Origin: Rhodobacter sp.
Lineage (GTDB): Bacteria; Pseudomonadota; Alphaproteobacteria; Rhodobacterales; Rhodobacteraceae
Assembly (NCBI GenBank): GCA_027484985.1
Contig: JAIXRW010000035.1
Coordinates: forward strand, 1 to 35,164
Reading direction: 5' to 3'
Length of the DNA stretch: 35,164 nucleotides
In this document: positions 15,459 to 23,871 of the stretch, in pieces
Layout of the letters: each line of letters begins with the position of its first letter
Position numbering within the stretch: position 1 is the first letter of the stretch
The notes under the pieces: generated by a model
Seen by the model: the letters and a program-made list of their open reading frames with translations, nothing else
The model's database searches: none
Told to the model about the DNA's origin: nothing
Translations under genes and position numbers: made by a program

Positions 15459-16418
15459 TCAGCGCAATCCGGCACGGGTGGCGGCGCGGTCGATGGCGGC
15501 AAGGACCGTGTCGGGGTGGCTGTGATGGGGCATGTGGCCCACGCCGGGCAGCACGGTCAGATGCGCGTTGGGCAGGCGCGCGGCCAGCGGGCCGGAATGG
15601 ATGGACAGGGGCACGATGGTATCGGCATCGCCATGAACCATTTCGATGGGCAGCGTCAGGCCAGAGAGGCGCGGCTCCATCGCCACGACCTGCGGGCGCA
15701 GGGTGTTGATCTGGGCCACATTGGCGGCAAGTGCCGACTGCCGCAGCGTCAGGTCGGTGCCAAGATGGTCAAGATATCCGTCGGGCACCGGCTGCGGCGC
15801 GAAAACCGCCGCAAGCGCCGCGTTGACATAGGCCTTTGGCACAAAGGCGGCGGCAAGGCTGGTCAGTACGGCGCGGGCGGCGGGCTGTTCGTTCAGGCGA
15901 TACCATGGGTCAAGCGTGCCGGGCCAGGGCAGGCTGGGCGACGCGATGGTGACCAGCGCCGCTGCGGGATGATCGAGCGCCCATGACATCGCGACCGTGC
16001 CGCCAAAACTTTGGCCCACAAGGATGGGCTTTGTCGCGCCCAACTGGTCGGCTGCGGCTTTCAGCACGGCGACCTGCGCGACAAGCGAGGCTTCGCCATC
16101 GGGTAATGGGTCGGAATGGCCAAGACCGGGGCGGTCCATCGCAAGAACGCGGTAATGCGGCGAAAGACGGTCGATCAGGTCAAAGCTGAAATCGCGTGAC
16201 GACCCCGACGCGCCATGCAGCAGCACAAGATCGGGGCCTTGGCCTGCCACCACCACATGCACGCGCTGCCGGCCCACCTGAACGAACTGCCCTTCGGGCG
16301 GGTGGTCGTGCAGGGCGCGCGCATCGCGGGCCTTGGCACGGTAGATCGTGCCCGCCGTGGCAGCGGCGATCAGGGTGGCGGCTAGGGCAAGGCTACGTGC
16401 CAATCTGCGAAATCTCAT
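15459..16418 (-). CDS. Alpha/beta hydrolase, membrane-anchored
   Basis: A 319-residue alpha/beta-hydrolase. An N-terminal hydrophobic segment (about 8-26) after Arg-rich MRFRRLARS suggests a signal anchor, placing the catalytic domain in the periplasm. The oxyanion strand is [11 protein letters not shown], the nucleophile elbow is VGQSFGG (S137), the acid is in [10 protein letters not shown] and the histidine in [10 protein letters not shown]. The substrate is not predictable. Its start overlaps the 3' end of the homoserine acyltransferase gene by 26 bases, so they are probably co-transcribed. Confidence 0.88.
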   Translation of the reverse strand: MRFRRLARSLALAATLIAAATAGTIYRAKARDARALHDHPPEGQFVQVGRQRVHVVVAGQGPDLVLLHGASGSSRDFSFDLIDRLSPHYRVLAMDRPGLGHSDPLPDGEASLVAQVAVLKAAADQLGATKPILVGQSFGGTVAMSWALDHPAAALVTIASPSLPWPGTLDPWYRLNEQPAARAVLTSLAAAFVPKAYVNAALAAVFAPQPVPDGYLDHLGTDLTLRQSALAANVAQINTLRPQVVAMEPRLSGLTLPIEMVHGDADTIVPLSIHSGPLAARLPNAHLTVLPGVGHMPHHSHPDTVLAAIDRAATRAGLR

Positions 16419-17310
16419 ACGGCGTGGACTGGTAAATCTCGTTTATCCAATTTCCATATAGAAGGTGCGCGTGGCTGCGCCAGCGGTTCAGCGGTGGCAT
16501 CGCGGGATTGTCATCAGGATAATAATTGGCCGGAACATTGATCGGCGTGCCGCCCGCGACATCGCGGTCATATTCCTGTTTCAGCGTGTCGCTGTCATAT
16601 TCGAAATGGTTGAAGATATAGAGCGCGCGATGGGCACGGTCTTCGACCAGACAGGGGCCAACCTCGTCTGACCCCAGAAGTGTGGTCAGGCCGGGATGGG
16701 CATCGATCTCGTCCTGCCGCATTTCCGTCCAACGGCTGACGGGGATGACGAAATCATCGGAAAAGCCGCGCAGGAAGGGCGAGGTGGGGCAGAGGTTGCG
16801 GTGGGTAAAGCAGCCGAAGGCCTTGGCGGGCAGCATGTGTTTCTGCACGCCGTGGAAATGGTTGATCATCGCCATGCCGCCCCAGCAGACGCCGAAGGTG
16901 GATTGCACATGGGTCTGGGTCCAGTCGAACACCTCGCACAATTCGTCCCAATAGGTGACTTGGGAAAAGGGCAGATGTTCGATGGGGGCGCCGGTGATGA
17001 TAAGGCCGTCGAACTTTTCGCCCTTCACCTCTTGGAAGGGGCGGTAAAAGGTTTCCATATGTTCGGCGGCGGTGTTCCTTGTCTGGTGTTCGGTCATGCG
17101 GATCAGATGCAGGTCGATCTGCAAGGGCGTGGCGCCGATCAGACGGGCGAACTGGTTTTCAGTCTGGATCTTCTTGGGCATCAGGTTGAGCAGGCCGATC
17201 CGCAGGGGGCGGATATCCTGCCGCGCCGCGCGTTCCGGCGACATGACCGAGACGCCCTCGTTCCGCAGAACGTCATAGGCGGGCAGGCTCTCGGGCAGGG
17301 TGATCGGCAT
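16393..17310 (-). CDS. metAA: Homoserine O-acyltransferase, MetA type; Glu111 predicts acetyltransferase
   Basis: A 305-residue MetA-family enzyme that acylates L-homoserine in methionine synthesis. The catalytic cysteine is C142 in FGVCWGG, and H235/E237 in FNHFEYD complete the triad. The acyl-CoA-determining position 111, in [10 protein letters not shown], is glutamate. In studied MetA proteins Gly111 gives succinyl-CoA use and Glu111 gives acetyl-CoA use, so O-acetylhomoserine is the expected product. The start ATG (17308-17310) follows GTAAGG. The gap to the upstream ATPase gene is 31 bases, too short for a SAM-II riboswitch. Confidence 0.93.
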   Translation of the reverse strand: MPITLPESLPAYDVLRNEGVSVMSPERAARQDIRPLRIGLLNLMPKKIQTENQFARLIGATPLQIDLHLIRMTEHQTRNTAAEHMETFYRPFQEVKGEKFDGLIITGAPIEHLPFSQVTYWDELCEVFDWTQTHVQSTFGVCWGGMAMINHFHGVQKHMLPAKAFGCFTHRNLCPTSPFLRGFSDDFVIPVSRWTEMRQDEIDAHPGLTTLLGSDEVGPCLVEDRAHRALYIFNHFEYDSDTLKQEYDRDVAGGTPINVPANYYPDDNPAMPPLNRWRSHAHLLYGNWINEIYQSTPYEISQIGT

Positions 17311-17341
17311 GGTTTACCTTACGTCTTTCGGGGCGGCGAAT

Positions 17342-18205
17342 TTAAGTGCGGGTTGCGGTTCGATCAAGGGCTGCCGCGATCAGGGCGTGAAAGCCCGCGG
17401 CATCCCTGACGGTTGCCACTTCTTCGGCGGTGACGGTGATGCCCCAGTCTGCCATCGCGGCATAGCGGGGCTGGCGATGTTCCAACAGGCGGGCATAGCC
17501 AAAGCGCAAAAAGGCATCGGGATCGACGGTTTCGGGGTCTTTTCCGTCGGTATATTCGGCCCAAAGCGCGCGCAGGAAGGCGGGGCGGTAATACATGGGC
17601 TTTGGCGCGCGGTCGAAGCGGCGTTTCAGTTCCTCGCGATGCGCTTCGGACCCCTTGATCCAGACGAGAAGCAGGTTTTCCGACAGCGTCTTCATCACCG
17701 GATCGGCGGGGTTGTCGGCCTCGACCACCTCGCAGATGGAACCCGAGGTGTCGCAGATGAAATTGTCGTAGCCGTAAATGTCTGAGGCGCGGTCGATGAA
17801 GCGGCCGGTATCGTGCAGGGCGGATATTTCGGCCTGCCGGTGCTGGTCTTGCCGCTTGCAATATTCGGCAAAGGGCACGCCGCCCCGCGCCGGATCGCCC
17901 GGTTTGCCCAGATAGGTGGACAGGGGGGCGAGGTTATCAAAGGTGATGTTGGACGCGATATAGACCGAGTCGGTCATAAGCAGTTCGCGCAAGAGCGGAA
18001 CCTTCATCGCCTCGCGCTTGAAGTTGTCGGCGATGTATTCGCCCATGTAGCGGGTGCCGATGCGGTAATCGATCGAATAGTGGAACCAGTTTCCGGTATC
18101 GCGCAGCAGGTTTGACAGATGCGTCTTGCCAAGGCCCGACATGCCGAACAGCAGGACGCGCTTTTTCGGCGCCGCCGTAAACTCTGCCCCGCTGTGATAG
18201 ATCAT
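17342..18205 (-). CDS. P-loop ATPase of unknown function
   Basis: A 287-residue cytoplasmic protein with a Walker A motif near the N-terminus (VLLFGMSGLGKTHLS). A Walker B-like segment may be NFICDTSGSICEVV. Two Trp/Tyr-rich patches follow (GNWFHYSIDYRIGTRYMGEY near residue 40 and PKPMYYRPAFLRALWAEY nearer the C-terminus). The layout resembles a small-molecule kinase-like P-loop protein rather than an ABC or AAA protein. I chose ATG 18203-18205, which follows GGGGGA; an in-frame ATG at 18218-18220 is possible. It lies 31 bases before the homoserine acyltransferase gene on the same strand, so a link to methionine metabolism is possible but unproven. Confidence 0.78.
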   Translation of the reverse strand: MIYHSGAEFTAAPKKRVLLFGMSGLGKTHLSNLLRDTGNWFHYSIDYRIGTRYMGEYIADNFKREAMKVPLLRELLMTDSVYIASNITFDNLAPLSTYLGKPGDPARGGVPFAEYCKRQDQHRQAEISALHDTGRFIDRASDIYGYDNFICDTSGSICEVVEADNPADPVMKTLSENLLLVWIKGSEAHREELKRRFDRAPKPMYYRPAFLRALWAEYTDGKDPETVDPDAFLRFGYARLLEHRQPRYAAMADWGITVTAEEVATVRDAAGFHALIAAALDRTATRT

Positions 18206-18265
18206 CCGCGCATCCCCCATCGTCGCTGGGGCGGTGATAGCGCGGCGGGGCGGGGATTTCACGTG

Positions 18266-18296
18266 CAAAAAGAAACCCCGCCCAAAGCGGGCGGGG
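18266..18296 (-). terminator. Intrinsic terminator of the FadL-type gene
   Basis: The perfect eight-pair stem CCCCGCCC (18276-18283) / GGGCGGGG (18289-18296) has a five-base loop. On the minus strand it is followed by TTTCTTTTT (18267-18275). It lies 27 bases past the stop of the FadL-type gene and separates it from the downstream ATPase-metA operon. Confidence 0.85.
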
Positions 18297-18322
18297 CGGG
18301 ATATGCCGTCAAACCGGTCAGG

Positions 18323-19429
18323 TCAGAACGAGAAGCCCACCTTGACGCCAAGGCCCATGGCCGAGCTGCCGGTCATCACGGCGCGGGTGACCGGGGGGGT
18401 GCCGGTTGAAGGATTGGCATCGCCCAGTTGGGTATAGTTCAGACCCGTGGTGATCTTCATGTTGCCATGGGTATAGACGGCCGCCAGCGTGACGCCAAGC
18501 CGCCCGTCCGAGGGGGCCAGCGGCGACACCACCGGGTCCGAGCTTTTTTCATAGCTGACCGAGGCAGCGCCCGACCACGTATCATTGATCTTGCGACCGA
18601 CGCCCAGGGTGTAGGTGACGGTATCGTCAAGGTTCACAAGGCTGGCACCGCCCGTCGCGGTGGCAAAGGCGATGGGCGACAGCTTGAACTTCGACCATTC
18701 AACCCAGCGGACCTGTCCGAACAGCAGCGTATCCTTGGCAATGCCGGTCTGGGCATCAAGGTTGACCGATTGCGGCGTGGTGACAGAGGTGACGCTGGGC
18801 ACTGGGATACCCGTCTGTTCCACCGTGGCAAATTCGTGATTGATCTCGGAATTGTAGGTCAGGGCCACGCGCAGGGCGATGTCGGGAATTTCGTACGAGG
18901 CGCCCACCGAATAGCCAAGCGCCAAGTCCTGATCGAGCGCGACGCTATAGCCGTTGAACGGCCCATAGGCGAGGCCCGACAGCGTGATGCCCGCATCCGA
19001 TTGCTGGGCGCGCAGGCCGCCATGCACGGCGAAGCGGTCGGTCAGCTTGTAGCGCAGCAGCACGCTGGCGGCGGTGGCATCGGCCTTGGCCAAGGTGCCG
19101 CCAAGCATGCTGGCCGCCGGATTGCCGCCATAGGCGATATCGGCGCCGAAGGGCTGGTCAAGGATCACGGCATAGGACAGCTTTTCGTTCACATCCGCCT
19201 TGTAGGCAAAGCCGAGCTGCGTGTAGTCGCCCGCCACATCGCCGGTCGGATTGCTAAGCACATCGGTGCCCGAAATGCTGGGGCGCACGCGGCCCATCGA
19301 AAACTCGACATAGCGCCCTTCCTGAAACAGAGCCGAGACCGATTGCCCCGATTTGTCGATTCCGCCTGCATGGCCGAGCGAGGTTCCGCACAGCAGGGAT
19401 GCCGCAGCACCGATGAAAACCTTACGCAT
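18323..19429 (-). CDS. FadL/OmpP1 family outer-membrane transport protein
   Basis: A 368-residue outer-membrane beta-barrel. The signal peptide is residues 1-21 (cut after GHA), followed by GGIDKSGQSVSALFQEGRYVE, similar to the FadL N-terminal hatch. Amphipathic beta strands fill the rest and the last residue is Phe (KVGFSF), as required for barrel assembly. FadL proteins move long-chain fatty acids or other hydrophobic compounds across the outer membrane. The length is a little below that of E. coli FadL. The start ATG (19427-19429) follows GGGGGAT. It is expressed on its own, with its own terminator. Confidence 0.88.
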   Translation of the reverse strand: MRKVFIGAAASLLCGTSLGHAGGIDKSGQSVSALFQEGRYVEFSMGRVRPSISGTDVLSNPTGDVAGDYTQLGFAYKADVNEKLSYAVILDQPFGADIAYGGNPAASMLGGTLAKADATAASVLLRYKLTDRFAVHGGLRAQQSDAGITLSGLAYGPFNGYSVALDQDLALGYSVGASYEIPDIALRVALTYNSEINHEFATVEQTGIPVPSVTSVTTPQSVNLDAQTGIAKDTLLFGQVRWVEWSKFKLSPIAFATATGGASLVNLDDTVTYTLGVGRKINDTWSGAASVSYEKSSDPVVSPLAPSDGRLGVTLAAVYTHGNMKITTGLNYTQLGDANPSTGTPPVTRAVMTGSSAMGLGVKVGFSF

Positions 19430-19618
19430 GTCTATCCCCCCATTGCGTGGTGCTTCCGTGGACAGAAGCTTTTGGTTGACGCTAGGAACACCTTTCCCGC
19501 CGGTCAATCACTGACGCCGCGTCACGAAGATGTCATCCGTCGCCTGTGTCGCTATAGACCCAATCGCGCCATGGTGGCGGACTATTTCGATGCGGGGTGA
19601 CCCATCCTTTTGGCTGGG

Positions 19619-20920
19619 TCAACCGCCGGTACTGGCGGGCGAACTGGCCGGATGGGCGGGCAGGGGGCTGGTGTCGCGGTCATCGGCGCCGTCCAGGCGG
19701 TCAGCCTTGCGCAGGGCTGGGAACATCCATGCCCAAAGCACCGTCACGCCGATGGTGCCCACGCCGCCCACCACCGCCGCCAGCACCGGGCCGATGAAGC
19801 GCGAGACAAGGCCCGATTCGAATTCGCCCAGTTCGTTCGAGCCCGAGATGAACAGCCCCGACACCGACGAGACGCGCCCGCGCATATGATCGGGGGTGAC
19901 GATCTGAACCAGCGTCTGGCGCACATAGACCGATATCATGTCGGCCGCCCCGAGGGCCGCCAAGGCGGCGACCGAAAGCCACATGTTGCGCGACAGGGCA
20001 AAGACGATAGTGGCAAGACCGAAGGCCCCCACGGCAAGGAACATGCGAATACCCGCGCGGCGTTTCAGCGGCCAGCGCGCCAGCACCAGCGCCATGATCA
20101 CCGCCCCGATTGCCGGACCCGAACGCAAAATGCCAAAACCTTCGGGGCCGACTTGCAGGATGTCGCTGGCAAAGGCGGGCAACAGGGCGGTCGCCCCGCC
20201 CAGCAACACGGCGAAAAGATCAAGGCTGATCGCGCCGAAGATGATCTTGTTCTGCCATGTATAGACCAGACCTTCCTTGATCTGTTCGATCTGGCTGCCG
20301 GGCTGGCGTTCGGGCGTGGTATTGGTCCGCATGAACAGGATGATGAACAGCCCCAGCAGGAACAGCACCGCCGTCACGCCATAGGCGGTGGCGGTTGAAA
20401 TGGCGCAGAGCAGCCCGCCGATCCAAGGCCCGATGATCACTGCTGTCTGCCAAGCCAGCGATTTCAGGCTGATGGCCTGCGGCATATCCTGTTTGGACAC
20501 CAGCATCGGCACCGTGGCCGAGGCTGCGGGCGACAGGAAGGCGCGGGCCGCGCCGAACAGCGTCGCGATGATGAAGATGTGGCTGACATCCGGTTCAGGT
20601 TCCAGCGCCACGGCGACAAGGCCCAGCACGCAGACCGCTTCGACCACCAGCGCCGCCATGACGATGCCGCGCCGCGAATGGCGGTCGGCCAGCGACCCGG
20701 CCCAAAGCGTCAGCAAAAACAGCGGCACGAACTGCGCCAGCCCCACCAGGCCGACCAGAAAGGCGCTTTCCCCGATGGTCATGGTTTGCCGCCCGATGCC
20801 GTAGATTTGCCAGCCGATGGTGACGGCCTCGATCTGCACGGCAAGGTTGACAAGGAAGATGCCGGCCCAGAACAGGCCGAAATCGCGGTGGCGGAAAGGG
20901 AAGCTGGACAGGATGTTCAT
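19619..20920 (-). CDS. Major facilitator superfamily exporter (EntS/MFS_3 type)
   Basis: A 433-residue inner-membrane transporter with about twelve hydrophobic helices. The beginning FRHRDFGLFWAGIFLVNLA and the cytoplasmic loop GSLADRHSRRGIVM (the MFS motif DRxxRR) are typical of the MFS_3 group, which includes EntS and multidrug exporters. A second-half motif is DMISVYVRQTLVQIVTPDHM followed by RGRVSS. The C-terminal tail is polar. The substrate is unknown. A 7-pair inverted repeat (19598-19604 / 19615-19621) overlaps its stop codon but lacks a T-run. Confidence 0.9.
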   Translation of the reverse strand: MNILSSFPFRHRDFGLFWAGIFLVNLAVQIEAVTIGWQIYGIGRQTMTIGESAFLVGLVGLAQFVPLFLLTLWAGSLADRHSRRGIVMAALVVEAVCVLGLVAVALEPEPDVSHIFIIATLFGAARAFLSPAASATVPMLVSKQDMPQAISLKSLAWQTAVIIGPWIGGLLCAISTATAYGVTAVLFLLGLFIILFMRTNTTPERQPGSQIEQIKEGLVYTWQNKIIFGAISLDLFAVLLGGATALLPAFASDILQVGPEGFGILRSGPAIGAVIMALVLARWPLKRRAGIRMFLAVGAFGLATIVFALSRNMWLSVAALAALGAADMISVYVRQTLVQIVTPDHMRGRVSSVSGLFISGSNELGEFESGLVSRFIGPVLAAVVGGVGTIGVTVLWAWMFPALRKADRLDGADDRDTSPLPAHPASSPASTGG

Positions 20921-20962
20921 GCGACTGGCTTACGCCCAGCCACGCGGATTTGCCAAGTGCTA

Positions 20963-21958
20963 TCAGCCGTTCGGCAGGACGAGGGCGCGGATTTCGCCAC
21001 GGCGGGGCGGGTTCAGGATCGCCTCGGCTGCCTGTTCCAGGGGCAGGGTGCGCGAGATCAGCGGGGCGACCTTGATCGTGCCCGATGCGATCATCGCGGC
21101 GGCGCGGTCCTGGGTGAAGGGGTTGATGAAGGATGACAGGAACTGCACCTCGCGGAACAAAAGGTCGAAGGGTTCGATCTGCACCTTTTGCCCTGCGGCC
21201 AGTACGCCAAGGATCACCACGCGCCCGCCCGAACGGGTCAGACGCGGGGCCATTTCCACGGTTTCCACCACGCCCGCACATTCGATGGTCAGGTCGGCGC
21301 CTTTGGGCCACAGGGCGCGGGCCTCGGCCTCGGTTGCGGCGGCGTGATGGGCGCCCAGCGTTTTGCCCAAGGCCTGCTTGTCGGCCTGCCGCGTGACCAG
21401 CATCACCTCGGCCCCCGCAAGGGCGGCCAGTTGCAGCGCCAGCATGCCGATCACGCCGCCGCCAAGGATCATCACCCGCTCGCCCGGTTTGGGCGCGCCG
21501 ATATCAAGACCATGGATGGTGCAGGCGAGCGGTTCGGAAAAGGCGCCGTGCAGCGGGTGCAGGTCGGCGGGCAGGACATGCGCCTTGTGCGCGGGAAAGG
21601 CGCAGTATTCGGCAAAGCCGCCATTACGGCCCAGACCCGTGGCCACGTTGTTGGGGCACAGGTTCACACGGCCGCGGCGACATTCGGGGCAGTCGCCGCA
21701 CCATGTGTTCGGGTCGCAGGCAACGCGGGTGCCAAGGGGAATGTCCACCCCCGCGCCACAGGCAACGACATGGCCGGAAAATTCGTGCCCGAGTGTCAGC
21801 GGCGGTTTTGAGGGGAATTCGCCCTTCAACAGGTGGCGGTCGGTGCCGCAGACGCCGCAGGCTTCGACCTTGACCAACACCTCGCCCGCGGCGGGATCGG
21901 GGATCGCCACGTCGCAAAGTTGCAGATCGTTCAGGCCCAAAAGACGAAGCGCGCGCAT
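20963..21958 (-). CDS. Zinc-dependent alcohol/polyol dehydrogenase (MDR family)
   Basis: A 331-residue medium-chain dehydrogenase. Catalytic zinc ligands are C37 (EACGVCGTDRH) and H58-E59 (LGHEFSG). Structural zinc ligands are C87, C90, C93 and C101 in WCGDCPECRRGRVNLC. The Rossmann motif is ILGGGVIGMLALQLA. It resembles sorbitol, threonine and related dehydrogenases that oxidise a secondary alcohol with NAD+; the substrate is not evident. Start ATG 21956-21958 follows AAGGGAGA. The palindrome CTTAC-G-GTAAG (21969-21979) overlaps this ribosome binding site and could be a repressor site. Confidence 0.9.
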   Translation of the reverse strand: MRALRLLGLNDLQLCDVAIPDPAAGEVLVKVEACGVCGTDRHLLKGEFPSKPPLTLGHEFSGHVVACGAGVDIPLGTRVACDPNTWCGDCPECRRGRVNLCPNNVATGLGRNGGFAEYCAFPAHKAHVLPADLHPLHGAFSEPLACTIHGLDIGAPKPGERVMILGGGVIGMLALQLAALAGAEVMLVTRQADKQALGKTLGAHHAAATEAEARALWPKGADLTIECAGVVETVEMAPRLTRSGGRVVILGVLAAGQKVQIEPFDLLFREVQFLSSFINPFTQDRAAAMIASGTIKVAPLISRTLPLEQAAEAILNPPRRGEIRALVLPNG

Positions 21959-22078
21959 GGAAATCTCCCTTACGGTAAGTTGAGTCGATAAGGGGCCCTT
22001 GCGTCAAGCGCGAAGCGCGGATTTGCCTTGGCGGGCAAGGCTGCTAGGGTGCTGCGCGTGCCCATGCGAGGATTGCCC

Positions 22079-22678
22079 ATGACCGATACCGTTGCTGCCG
22101 CCCGCGTGGCGGATCATCCGATCGATGCCCGGTTCACCGCGCGCTGGTCGCCGCGTGCTTTTGCCGCCGCGCCGGTCAGCGTGGCACAGGTGATGACCGT
22201 GCTGGAAGCGGCCCGCTGGGCGCCTTCGGCATCGAACAACCAGCCGTGGCGGTTTGTCTGGGCCCTGCGGGGGGAAGAGGGTTTTGCCCGCATCCTCGGG
22301 TCGCTGGTGTCGTTCAATCAGGATTGGGCGGGCAAGGCGGGCGCGTTGATCGTGGTTGCGTCAAAGACCGTGAACAGCAGGGATGACGGGACCGAAACGC
22401 CCAATGAATGGCACGCCTTCGATGCGGGCGCGGCATGGGGGGCGCTGGCCTTGCAGGCGCATCTGTCGGGGCTGGCGGCCCATGCCATGGGCGGGTTCGA
22501 CAAGGCCAGGGCGGCCGAGGCCGTGGCCCTGCCCGCGCACCATGTGATCCATGCCGTGGTGGCGCTGGGGGTGCAGGGCGATGCGGCTGACCTGCCCGAA
22601 AAGCTGCGCGCCCGCGAGGCGCCGAATGGCCGCAAGCTGCTGGCCGAGTTCACGTGGCATGCTAGGTTTCGCGGATAA
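22079..22678 (+). CDS. Nitroreductase family flavoprotein
   Basis: A 199-residue FMN-binding oxidoreductase of the nitroreductase superfamily. Family marks are RFTARWSPRAFAAAPV, then LEAARWAPSASNNQPWRFVW (FMN phosphate contacts) and AGAAWGALALQAHLSGLAAH. The start ATG (22079-22081) was chosen because of the upstream GAGGA; a longer in-frame start exists at 22028. It may reduce nitro compounds or quinones, or act on another substrate. It is divergent from the dehydrogenase gene, with about 120 bases between. Confidence 0.9.
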   Translation: MTDTVAAARVADHPIDARFTARWSPRAFAAAPVSVAQVMTVLEAARWAPSASNNQPWRFVWALRGEEGFARILGSLVSFNQDWAGKAGALIVVASKTVNSRDDGTETPNEWHAFDAGAAWGALALQAHLSGLAAHAMGGFDKARAAEAVALPAHHVIHAVVALGVQGDAADLPEKLRAREAPNGRKLLAEFTWHARFRG

Positions 22679-22857
22679 ATATCTGACTTTGAACGATTTG
22701 TCCGTTAATTTCTTTCGCCGCACGGCCCCGTCTTTTTGCAAAGCGGCGCGGGCGTAGAAAATGCTTGAAGTTCGTCATGCGGGATGTTTGAAAAAGGTGT
22801 CGCCCCTTGTGTGATGCCGCGGGCAAGACTGCGGCGGTGATCCTGCTTATCCGTTCA

Positions 22858-22881
22858 ACCCCGCCTTCGGGGGGTCTTTCA
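22858..22881 (+). terminator. Weak hairpin in the 286-base gap after the nitroreductase gene
   Basis: ACCCCGCC (22858-22865) pairs imperfectly with GGGGGGT (22869-22875) across a TTC loop and is followed by CTTTC. It lies about 180 bases past the nitroreductase stop, so it could terminate a long 3' untranslated region or a small RNA. The rest of the gap from 22679 to 22964 holds no convincing gene or promoter. Confidence 0.3.
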
Positions 22882-22964
22882 GAACCGCAAGTCATGATGG
22901 GCGGCCATAAACGGCATGCGAGATAGTGCCGCAGAAACGGGTGCCCCCGGAAGAATGAAGTAGA

Positions 22965-23804
22965 ATGATCAAGGGCACGACATTCATAAAGCTTGTCAAA
23001 AGCGTTGCAGACCTGGCCATTCATCAGCTGAAATTCGCGACCAATACCATCAGGAAACGCAAGCCGCGATTTCTGGTCCTGACGCCTTCGGTCTTTTCCA
23101 ACCAGACCATCCTTGACACCGCATTGAAGCGGTTGATCAAAATCAGGATCTCGACAGGCACCGATTACAGCACGCTGATGCAGATTTACGGGCGTGATGG
23201 CTATGGGTTGTCAAAGTTGCAAAGGCGGCCCGATATCGAAGGGTTTTACGCCGCCACGCTGGGCCGGGGTCTTGTGCCGCTGATCCTTGATTGCGGGGGG
23301 CATATCGGGATGGCGTCGCGTTATTTTTCCGAAACCTATCCCAAGGCACGGGTCGTTTCGGTCGAACCAGATGCAGGAAACATCGCGCAGGCGCGGATCA
23401 ACAATGCAGGGTCCGGGATTGCGTTCCTGAACATGGCGATCGGGTCCGAGACGGGGGCGGGAACGCTGGTCGATCCCGGTCGTGGCAACAATGCCTTTCG
23501 CATCACCCCCGACATGCAGGGCAAGACGGCGATCACCTCGATCAACGCGCTGCTGGAGCAGTTCGGCGGGGAAACGGGGGTTCCGTTCATTGTCAAGATC
23601 GATATCGAAGGTTTTGAATCCGATCTGTTTTCGAAGAACCTTGAATGGCTCGACCAGTTTCCGTTGCTGGTCATCGAGCTTCATGACTGGATGCTGCCGC
23701 GCAGTGGCAATGCGGGCAATTTCCTGCGGGCGATTTCGGCGCTGGACCGCGATTTCGTATATTTCGAAGAGAATGTTTTCAGCATCAGCAACAGGCTGAT
23801 CTAG
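22965..23804 (+). CDS. FkbM family methyltransferase
   Basis: A 279-residue SAM-dependent methyltransferase of the FkbM type. Motif I is LILDCGGHIGMASRYF (D109 region), followed by VVSVEPD (acidic E134) and the post-motif region VKIDIEGFESDLF, the KxDIEG signature of the family. The N-terminal 90 residues are basic and predicted helical. FkbM enzymes usually methylate hydroxyls of sugars or small molecules and often belong to surface polysaccharide loci. Here it stands alone, between nitroreductase and guaA. Its ribosome binding site is weak and its composition slightly more AT-rich than that of its neighbours. Confidence 0.85.
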   Translation: MIKGTTFIKLVKSVADLAIHQLKFATNTIRKRKPRFLVLTPSVFSNQTILDTALKRLIKIRISTGTDYSTLMQIYGRDGYGLSKLQRRPDIEGFYAATLGRGLVPLILDCGGHIGMASRYFSETYPKARVVSVEPDAGNIAQARINNAGSGIAFLNMAIGSETGAGTLVDPGRGNNAFRITPDMQGKTAITSINALLEQFGGETGVPFIVKIDIEGFESDLFSKNLEWLDQFPLLVIELHDWMLPRSGNAGNFLRAISALDRDFVYFEENVFSISNRLI

Positions 23805-23821
23805 GCCACCCATAGCGGGCC

Positions 23822-23850
23822 GTGCCGGCTGCCATTGCGGCATCCGGCAC
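23822..23850. terminator. Hairpin between convergent FkbM gene and guaA
   Basis: GTGCCGG (23822-23828) pairs with CCGGCAC (23844-23850), with an inner TGCC/GGCA extension. It sits in the 67-base gap between two converging genes and is probably a shared bidirectional terminator, though neither side has a strong T-run. Confidence 0.5.
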
Positions 23851-23871
23851 ATTTGGCGGGCCTTGCGGCGC

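Noticed and set aside
17311..17341. SAM-II riboswitch before the MetA-type gene, common in alphaproteobacteria.
   Set aside because: The gap is only 31 bases and lacks the expected pseudoknot sequence.
19598..19621. Hairpin TGACCCA/TGGGTCA at the end of the MFS gene as a terminator.
   Set aside because: It overlaps the stop codon and has no T-run after it on the minus strand.
22662..23024. A 120-residue minus-strand frame in the gap before the FkbM gene.
   Set aside because: No recognisable motif, poor start, and overlap with both neighbouring genes.
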